Below, piece after piece: positions 58,651 to 64,000 of a stretch of 64,000 nucleotides of DNA (within the stretch, counting starts at the first letter, position 1; the number at the start of each line of letters is the position of its first letter). Source of the stretch: Pelagihabitans sp963710535 (GTDB lineage: Bacteria > Bacteroidota > Bacteroidia > Flavobacteriales > Flavobacteriaceae); assembly GCA_963710535.1 (NCBI GenBank), contig CAVQAW010000003.1:434001-498000 (forward strand), written 5' to 3'. Below the pieces are notes generated by a model. It saw only the letters and a program-made list of their open reading frames with translations. It ran no database searches and was not told where the DNA came from. A program made the translations under genes and the position numbers.

Positions 58651-59643
58651 ATGAATCGTTTCGCATTCTATGTTGTTTTCTTGGCCCTCGTCAATTGTAA
58701 GGAAAATCCGAAATCGGATTCGGTTCCCATCGTTTCCGATGCCTGGCAAGAACAGGATGAAGCTACACATCCCGGCAAAAGGGTCTTGGAATCGGAATGT
58801 TATCAATGCCATAATCCCAAAGCCTCCCAAGAGGCGATGATCGCTCCGCCCATGGTGGCCATCAAACGTCATTATATCGATTCGAATACCACCAAGGAAG
58901 CGTTTACGGAAGACCTCATCCGATGGATGAACGATCCTGAACAAGAAACCAAAATGCCCGGGGCCCATAAACAATTTGGCACCATGCCCTATATGCCCTA
59001 TCCGGAAGATGCCCTGGCCCAGGTTGCCGCGTACCTTTATGATTATGACATTGAGAAGCCCACTTGGTACGACGGCCGCTATCAAGAGCAATACGGGAAG
59101 CAAAAAGGAAAAAACAAGGGCATGGGTATGGCCGCAAAAAGGGCCCAGGCCCGGTATACCAAGATGGGACTCGATTATGCATCGGCCGCGAAAAGCCAAT
59201 TGGGCTCAAATTTGATGAAGGCCGTTCAGGAAAAAGGTACGGTAGGGGCCATTGGTTTCTGCCATAACGAGGCTACCGGACTAACCGACAGTGTTTCCTT
59301 GATGCACAATGCAGTCATCAAAAGGGTATCGGATAAACCTAGAAATCCCAAGAATAAGGCCAGTAAGGAAGAACTGGGCTATATCGATTCCTTTAAAAAA
59401 GCCTTGGCAGCCGGCGGGGAAGTGGAACCTATCGTAAATACAGTAGATGGGGAGGTGCATTTTTATTACCCCATTACCACCAATGCCATGTGCCTGCAAT
59501 GCCATGGAACCACGAATGATCAGATAGCGCCGAGCACCATGGCCACCTTGAAGAAACTTTACCCAAAAGACCTGGCCGTGGGCTATGATGTGAACCAGGT
59601 TAGGGGCATTTGGAGCATCGCCTTCGATGAAAACAACCCTTAA
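58651..59643 (+). CDS. c-type cytochrome fused to a DUF3365 (Tll0287-like) haem domain
   Basis: 330 residues. A lipoprotein-like signal (LALVNCKEN, lipobox near residue 16) exports it. The first haem site ECYQCHNP is followed by a cytochrome c fold (TKMPGAHKQFGTMPYMPYPEDALAQVAAYLY). The C-terminal half is DUF3365 with CLQCHGTTNDQ as second haem motif and YDVNQVRGIWSIAF. It may accept electrons from thiosulfate or sulfide oxidation or act as a sensor. Downstream of the rhodanese on the same strand. Confidence 0.82.
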   Translation: MNRFAFYVVFLALVNCKENPKSDSVPIVSDAWQEQDEATHPGKRVLESECYQCHNPKASQEAMIAPPMVAIKRHYIDSNTTKEAFTEDLIRWMNDPEQETKMPGAHKQFGTMPYMPYPEDALAQVAAYLYDYDIEKPTWYDGRYQEQYGKQKGKNKGMGMAAKRAQARYTKMGLDYASAAKSQLGSNLMKAVQEKGTVGAIGFCHNEATGLTDSVSLMHNAVIKRVSDKPRNPKNKASKEELGYIDSFKKALAAGGEVEPIVNTVDGEVHFYYPITTNAMCLQCHGTTNDQIAPSTMATLKKLYPKDLAVGYDVNQVRGIWSIAFDENNP

Positions 59644-59668
59644 TGAGTTCCTCTAAAATGAAAAGGAG

Positions 59669-60370
59669 TTGAGGCTTATCGGACTTATTGGCGGCACTTC
59701 GTGGCATTCGACCATCGTTTATTATAAAATGATCAATGAAATGGTAGGGGCAACCATCGGGCCCCAGGGCAACCCGCCCCTGATCCTTTACAGCCTGAAC
59801 ATTGAATTGATGCGGGCGCAAGAGGTAAAGAAAATCAACGACACCTACCTGGAGGTGGCAAAAATATTGCAAAATGCCGGGGCAGGGGCCATCGTTATCT
59901 GTGCCAATACCCCCCATATGGTCTATGATTTTGTGCAACCGAAAATCAAAATTCCCATCCTGCACATCGCTGACGCAACAGGGCAAGAAGCCGCCCGTTT
60001 GGGACTCAAAAGACTGGGACTTCTGGGGAACAGGCCCACCATGACCAAAGGTTTTATCCAGACCCAGCTTAAAAAATACCATGGCATCGAGACGCTGATA
60101 CCCGAAGCCGAATATATCGATACCTGCCATCGATATGTTTCCAAAGAACTGACCCAAGGGGTGTTTACCCCCGAGGCCAAAGCCTTCTTTTTGGGACAGA
60201 TCCGATCGCTTAAGGACCGGGGTGCAGATGGCATCATTTTGGGCTGTACGGAACTTCCGATGTTGATAGGTCCGGAAGAGGGAGCCTTACCCTTACTGGC
60301 CACTACCCAATTGCACGCCAAAATGGCCGCAGACTTTATACTCTCAGACCGAAGCGGAATGCTTCTTTAA
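59669..60370 (+). CDS. Aspartate/glutamate racemase family protein
   Basis: 233 residues from a TTG start; an in-frame stop at 59654 excludes anything earlier, and no ATG gives the N-terminal MRLIGLIGGTSWHST strand. Catalytic cysteines lie in CANTPH and GCTELPML, giving both general bases. A PLP-independent amino acid racemase, probably aspartate type. Its relation to the sulfur genes is unclear; it follows the cytochrome by 25 bases. Confidence 0.88.
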   Translation: MRLIGLIGGTSWHSTIVYYKMINEMVGATIGPQGNPPLILYSLNIELMRAQEVKKINDTYLEVAKILQNAGAGAIVICANTPHMVYDFVQPKIKIPILHIADATGQEAARLGLKRLGLLGNRPTMTKGFIQTQLKKYHGIETLIPEAEYIDTCHRYVSKELTQGVFTPEAKAFFLGQIRSLKDRGADGIILGCTELPMLIGPEEGALPLLATTQLHAKMAADFILSDRSGMLL

Positions 60371-60411
60371 GCATCCTGACCCCACCTATTTTTTAGAATA
60401 GAATGGGCTGT

Positions 60412-60455
60412 GTAACCTATGTTACTGAAAATCAAGGAACGCTTCCTTAACTTTA
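60412..60455 (+). promoter_or_regulatory. Sulfur operator S3 and promoter, sulfide:quinone oxidoreductase
   Basis: GTAACctatGTTAC at 60412-60425 and TAACTTTA at 60448-60455, spacing 29.5. Transcription would start near 60460, downstream of the in-frame ATG at 60419, which therefore cannot be the start. Confidence 0.8.
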
Positions 60456-60499
60456 AAGACGTAAAAGAAAACAATCAACAAACAATAACAAAGGAACCC

Positions 60500-61762
60500 A
60501 TGAAAGCACATCATCAAATTCTCATTATAGGCGGGGGAACCGCAGGCATCATGACGGCCGCCCAACTCCTGAAGCGCAATAAAAGTTTGGACATTGCCAT
60601 CATTGAGCCGGCCGATACGCACTACTATCAGCCTGCATGGACCCTGGTGGGCGCGGGCACATATGATTACGATAAAACCGCCAGACCCATGGCCTCGGTG
60701 ATGCCCAAAGGGGTCAATTGGATCAAGGATCGTGCCACTGGCTTCGACCCCAAAAAAAATGCGGTAACGACCAAAGCAAGCGGCACGATCACCTATGATT
60801 ATTTGGTGGTTGCCCCAGGTTTGGTGATGGATACTTCGCTGATCGAAGGCCTAACGGAAGCCATCGACAAGGGCGTGGTATGCAGTAATTATACCGACCC
60901 CAAACATACCTGGGAAGTCATCAAAAATTTCAAGGGTGGCAACGCGGTATTTACCCAACCCACCACACCTATCAAGTGTGGGGGCGCGCCCCAGAAAACT
61001 GCTTATTTGGCGGCCGATTATTTTAGAAAACATGGCCTGGCCAAGAAAACCAATGTCATCTTTGCCACCCCTGGTTCGGTCATTTTCGGCGTGAAGGAAA
61101 TAAAGACCACCCTGATGAAGGTCCTCGACCGTTACGACATCCATTTCAAACCCTTTTATGCCCCCTTTAAAATAGACGCGGAGAAGAAGATCATCTACTT
61201 CAAAAACACGGCAACGGGTGAAAATCAGTGCGTGGTCACCGAGAACAATTCCTTAGGCGAAAAAATGACCGGGGAGGCCATAATTGAGATTCCTTTCGAC
61301 ATGTTGCACCTAGCGCCTCCCCAGACAGCGCCCAAGTTTGTGAAAGAGTCGGTATTGGTGAATGATGCCGGATGGCTCGATGTGGACCACCATTCGATGC
61401 AGCACAACCATTTCGCCAATATTTTTGGGTTGGGCGATGTTGCGGCACTGCCCACGGCCAAAACGGGGGCGGCGATACGAAAACAGGTGCCGGTAGTGGT
61501 CGACAACCTCATGAAATTGATGGAACACCAAGAAGCCAGCAATAAATCGTACAACGGGTATTCGTCCTGCCCCTTGGTCACCGGTTATGGCAAAATGGTG
61601 CTTGGGGAATTCGACTATCAAAACAATTTTACGCCCGACCCCAAATTAAAGCAGATGTTGGTCTTTGACAGCTCCAAGGAGCATTGGAGGCTTTGGATCC
61701 TTAAAAAATATATACTCCCCTATCTGTACTGGAATAAAATGATGAAAGGTCAGGACGTTTAA
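60500..61762 (+). CDS. sqr: Sulfide:quinone oxidoreductase
   Basis: 420 residues from ATG 60500, preceded by AAAGGA. FAD-binding GGGTAGIMTAAQL, ADTHYYQPAWTLVGAG, the redox cysteine in TPIKCGGAPQKTAYLA and a second in YSSCPLVTGYGKMVLGEFDY, plus FGLGDVAALPTAKTGAA. The C-terminal end KKYILPYLYWNKMMKG is amphipathic for membrane attachment. It oxidises sulfide to persulfide/polysulfide and reduces quinone. Own promoter with operator S3. Confidence 0.93.
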   Translation: MKAHHQILIIGGGTAGIMTAAQLLKRNKSLDIAIIEPADTHYYQPAWTLVGAGTYDYDKTARPMASVMPKGVNWIKDRATGFDPKKNAVTTKASGTITYDYLVVAPGLVMDTSLIEGLTEAIDKGVVCSNYTDPKHTWEVIKNFKGGNAVFTQPTTPIKCGGAPQKTAYLAADYFRKHGLAKKTNVIFATPGSVIFGVKEIKTTLMKVLDRYDIHFKPFYAPFKIDAEKKIIYFKNTATGENQCVVTENNSLGEKMTGEAIIEIPFDMLHLAPPQTAPKFVKESVLVNDAGWLDVDHHSMQHNHFANIFGLGDVAALPTAKTGAAIRKQVPVVVDNLMKLMEHQEASNKSYNGYSSCPLVTGYGKMVLGEFDYQNNFTPDPKLKQMLVFDSSKEHWRLWILKKYILPYLYWNKMMKGQDV

Positions 61763-61787
61763 TCCCCTTCTTTCCCCCTTATCATGC

Positions 61788-61822
61788 AAAAGATGGAACC
61801 GTTCAGGTTCCATCTTTTTTTT
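61788..61822. terminator. Bidirectional intrinsic terminator
   Basis: A 13-bp stem AAAAGATGGAACC/GGTTCCATCTTTT with loop GTTCA and T runs on both strands, between the convergent sqr and porin genes. Confidence 0.85.
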
Positions 61823-61837
61823 GAACTTTTTTCAATA

Positions 61838-63187
61838 CTAAAAATTGTAATTCAAAATGATATCGATATGGAACAGATCGGTCTTGTTGAAGTAATAAAT
61901 CGGATTATCGGGGAAGTCGCCATTCGCGATCTTCGTTACCAACAACAGTTCGGGTTGAAGGTTCTTTAGTTTTTCAAACTTAAAAAATAGGTCAATGTTG
62001 ATATGGGTGTAGTCCGGGATGGCATATTTGTTCAATCGGGGATCTAAAACAGAAGGCTTCCAATGTTTGCCAACACTGAAAATACCTTGAATTTGGTCTT
62101 TGCCTTTGCCAAGGCCGAAGTGATCGTCATAGTAAAAGACCAGGGCATGGTTGTCTCCAGATCCCTCGCTGCGTTCCCTTTTCTGAAAACTGAACAGGTC
62201 TTCCCTTCCCCATTCCCTTGGCGAAAGAAATTGCCCATGGGCGAAAATCCTGTTATAGGCCAGGGAAATTTCCGATCTGTTCAATCGATAATTCATCCTG
62301 ATGCCCAAAATGTCTGAAGATTTGCTTGTAAAATAGCGCAATGAATCAACGGCATTGCCCCCATTGCCCACTTTGTTTTGGTGCAACCATTCCATTTCCA
62401 GGTTCCATTTTTGGTTCAACTGCATTTTGGGCCTCAAATAGGTGCTGTTCGAAACATTGTCTGCATACAAGTTCCAAAAATCGAGTCGAACGGTTTCCGT
62501 GACCTTCAATTCCGTATTGAACAAGATCAAATAATCAGAATCGGTGTTCCCGGCATAGCCGCTCGTTTGGCCCGCCGGGTTCCTCCCCACCGGGTAAGTG
62601 CCGATACTTTCCCCGATGCCGTAAAATCCACCGGTCGATCGGGGGGCTATTTGGTTAAAGGCCCCAAGCTGAATCATATAAGATTTGTTCGATTGAAATT
62701 GATACCAGAGACCTTGAACAAAGGTGGGTATCATCCTTCCGTCCTGGGGATTCAACAAAGGGGAATTGACTTTCATTCGACCCAAGGTGAATTCATGTTT
62801 CGGTATTTTGAATTTTGCATATAGCTCCCCCAAAAGGAATACCGCATCGTTGGCAAGGTCGAGCCTGTTGAACAGGCCTTCTTCATAACGGCTCAACCTA
62901 CCGGTCGTTGGGTCGGGCCTGGTAAGATCTTGAAGGCCCAGGTTGGTGGCATTGTAAACCGCTGCCCCCAGTTCCAATTTGTCATGGAACGAATATTGAT
63001 ACTTGATCTTGCCCCCGGAAGCCAGCGCATAAAAATCCTTTAAATTTCCGTTGTTGACAGTCCCCATGAAATAGGTTCTCCATTGTCCGGACAGCTTCCC
63101 TTTTTGTTTTGTTTCGTCCTTATCCTGGGAGAGGACGAAATTCGACATCAGGCATAACAGGGAAGCAAGGGCAAGGGTTGGTCTCAT
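61838..63187 (-). CDS. Outer membrane porin (OprD/OprO-like beta-barrel)
   Basis: 449 residues. Signal peptide to about FVLSQDKD. Repeated amphipathic strands such as FHDKLELGAAVYNA, SEISLAYNRIFAHG and KWNLEMEWLHQN, and a C-terminal HIDIILNYNF ending in phenylalanine, as outer-membrane barrels do. Resembles OprD-type porins. Overlaps the upstream cytochrome gene by 4 bases, so it may supply or release the substrate of that enzyme. Confidence 0.8.
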   Translation of the reverse strand: MRPTLALASLLCLMSNFVLSQDKDETKQKGKLSGQWRTYFMGTVNNGNLKDFYALASGGKIKYQYSFHDKLELGAAVYNATNLGLQDLTRPDPTTGRLSRYEEGLFNRLDLANDAVFLLGELYAKFKIPKHEFTLGRMKVNSPLLNPQDGRMIPTFVQGLWYQFQSNKSYMIQLGAFNQIAPRSTGGFYGIGESIGTYPVGRNPAGQTSGYAGNTDSDYLILFNTELKVTETVRLDFWNLYADNVSNSTYLRPKMQLNQKWNLEMEWLHQNKVGNGGNAVDSLRYFTSKSSDILGIRMNYRLNRSEISLAYNRIFAHGQFLSPREWGREDLFSFQKRERSEGSGDNHALVFYYDDHFGLGKGKDQIQGIFSVGKHWKPSVLDPRLNKYAIPDYTHINIDLFFKFEKLKNLQPELLLVTKIANGDFPDNPIYYFNKTDLFHIDIILNYNF

Positions 63188-64000
63188 TTGGTCTTGGTTA
63201 TATCGTATTGCCTTTTGTAGAATTCCATCATCGGCTGAAAAGGACCGAATTTATGTTGTTCGGCCGAAAATTCATCGGCCCATGGACCATAAGGTGTCGA
63301 TACCGGTTTTAATTTTTTATCGGGATAATCATTTTCCGTGCCTGCCTTTACAGGGCGATCAAAGCTATTGATATATCCTGCCACATCGAAGGCTTCCTCA
63401 TCGGTCAATTTGGGATTGTCCCATGTGGCTTGGCCAAAGGGCATATTCCCTTTGATGAATTCGGCTGCGGTGATCACCCGATGCATCCCTGCCCCATTGT
63501 TGTAACTATCCGGACCCCAGAGCGGCGGATATAGGTATCCTTCCGAGGCATCTGCCAACCGAATCCCTTGACCGCGCTCCCCATGACAGACCATGCATTC
63601 CTTCATGTACAGGGCTTCTCCTTTCGGGAGATCGACCGCCCTTTCTGGTATTTCCATTTCGGCATAACCTGTGTATTCTTTTTGTCTGTCTGTCGGCAAC
63701 CCTTCCCCGAGCCATTCCATGTAGGCCACGATCGCTTTCATGGGTTCGGAATCGGGCGGAAGTTTTTTTCCGTTCATACTGCGCTCCATGCAGCCATTGA
63801 TCCGGTCCTCGATGGTCCCTATCTTGTTGGAACGCCCCCCGAACTGGGGAAACCGGTCGATGACGCCCACCCAGGAGGCCGACCCTGCCTGGGTGCCTTC
63901 CTTCAAATGACAATTGGCACAGGCCAGGTGGTTCCCGCTAAAACGCATTTCGGGATTCTCGGCGGATGGGCCCATTTGACCCGGCGTTTCCTTGATCAAC
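63184..64000 (-). CDS. Dihaem cytochrome c, thiosulfate dehydrogenase (TsdA)-like, 5' end outside window
   Basis: The 272 visible codons carry two haem motifs, LACANCHLKEGT and KECMVCHGERGQG, with methionine-rich distal segments (NGCMERSMNGKKLPP, KGNMPFGQATWDNP) and IVAYMEWLGEGLP between. This order is that of TsdA, which joins two thiosulfates to tetrathionate. The frame is open to base 64000, so the signal peptide and true start lie beyond. First gene of an operon with the porin. Confidence 0.8.
   Translation of the reverse strand, partial: LIKETPGQMGPSAENPEMRFSGNHLACANCHLKEGTQAGSASWVGVIDRFPQFGGRSNKIGTIEDRINGCMERSMNGKKLPPDSEPMKAIVAYMEWLGEGLPTDRQKEYTGYAEMEIPERAVDLPKGEALYMKECMVCHGERGQGIRLADASEGYLYPPLWGPDSYNNGAGMHRVITAAEFIKGNMPFGQATWDNPKLTDEEAFDVAGYINSFDRPVKAGTENDYPDKKLKPVSTPYGPWADEFSAEQHKFGPFQPMMEFYKRQYDITKTK

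Noticed and set aside
1..64000. CRISPR arrays, rRNA genes, insertion sequences and phage genes
   Set aside because: No regularly spaced repeats, rRNA sequence, transposase or phage structural genes were seen on either strand.

Overview
The window reads as chromosomal DNA of a member of the Bacteroidota, most likely a marine Flavobacteriaceae. The evidence is the promoters (TTG then TAnnTTTG instead of -35/-10), a split transketolase, a CTnDOT-type tyrosine recombinase, a DUF6090 protein, DUF1080 and KWG-repeat proteins and several short lipoproteins. No species name can be given from the sequence alone.

Layout. 1-5.9 kb is housekeeping: the 5' end of tgt, two transketolase subunits, an outer membrane protein, an FKBP lipoprotein, an S4-domain protein, a phosphoribosyltransferase, shikimate kinase and tRNA-Lys. 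5.9-12.8 kb is a 6.9 kb integrated island in the 3' end of tRNA-Lys. It has a 25-bp direct repeat at both ends, an integrase next to the tRNA, AT-rich small membrane-protein genes, a PQQ-like beta-propeller protein and a Fic protein. 13-19.3 kb is ordinary metabolism (serine hydrolase, DUF6090, oxidoreductase, DUF1080 hydrolase, uronate isomerase) plus one frameshifted gene remnant.

19.3-54 kb is the main feature. It is a dense stress/dormancy-like island: nine tandem-domain universal stress proteins (Usp), thioredoxin, a DnaJ/CbpM pair, an MscS channel, a beta-CASP metallohydrolase, an ATP-cone/nuclease protein, D-lactate dehydrogenase, glucokinase, a PfkB sugar kinase, deoxyribose-phosphate aldolase, purine nucleoside phosphorylase, a P-type ATPase, several unrecognised small proteins, and a PAS histidine kinase with a response regulator fused to a Crp/Fnr DNA-binding module. 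Sixteen copies of a 14-bp palindrome of the form ATGAY-N4-RTCAT lie in its intergenic regions. In nearly every case the palindrome centre is 29.5 bp upstream of the first base of a TAnnTTTG-type element, which puts it near -41.5, the class II activator position. I infer one regulon, probably controlled by the response regulator-Crp fusion, functionally reminiscent of the mycobacterial DosR dormancy regulon but built from other parts. Four small helical proteins that look like one new family each have their own copy of the operator.

54-64 kb is a sulfide/thiosulfate oxidation region: a Crp/Fnr regulator, TauE/SafE exporter, persulfide-dioxygenase-like MBL/rhodanese fusion, peroxiredoxin, rhodanese, c-type cytochrome, racemase, sulfide:quinone oxidoreductase, porin, and a TsdA-like dihaem cytochrome cut by the window end. 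Three operons here carry a second palindrome, GTAAC-N4-GTTAC, with the same 29.5-bp geometry. It equals the GTA-N8-TAC site of NtcA, and the local Crp protein has an NtcA-like recognition helix. The operon encoding this Crp protein starts at an operator of the first type, which suggests a cascade from the dormancy-like regulon into sulfur oxidation.
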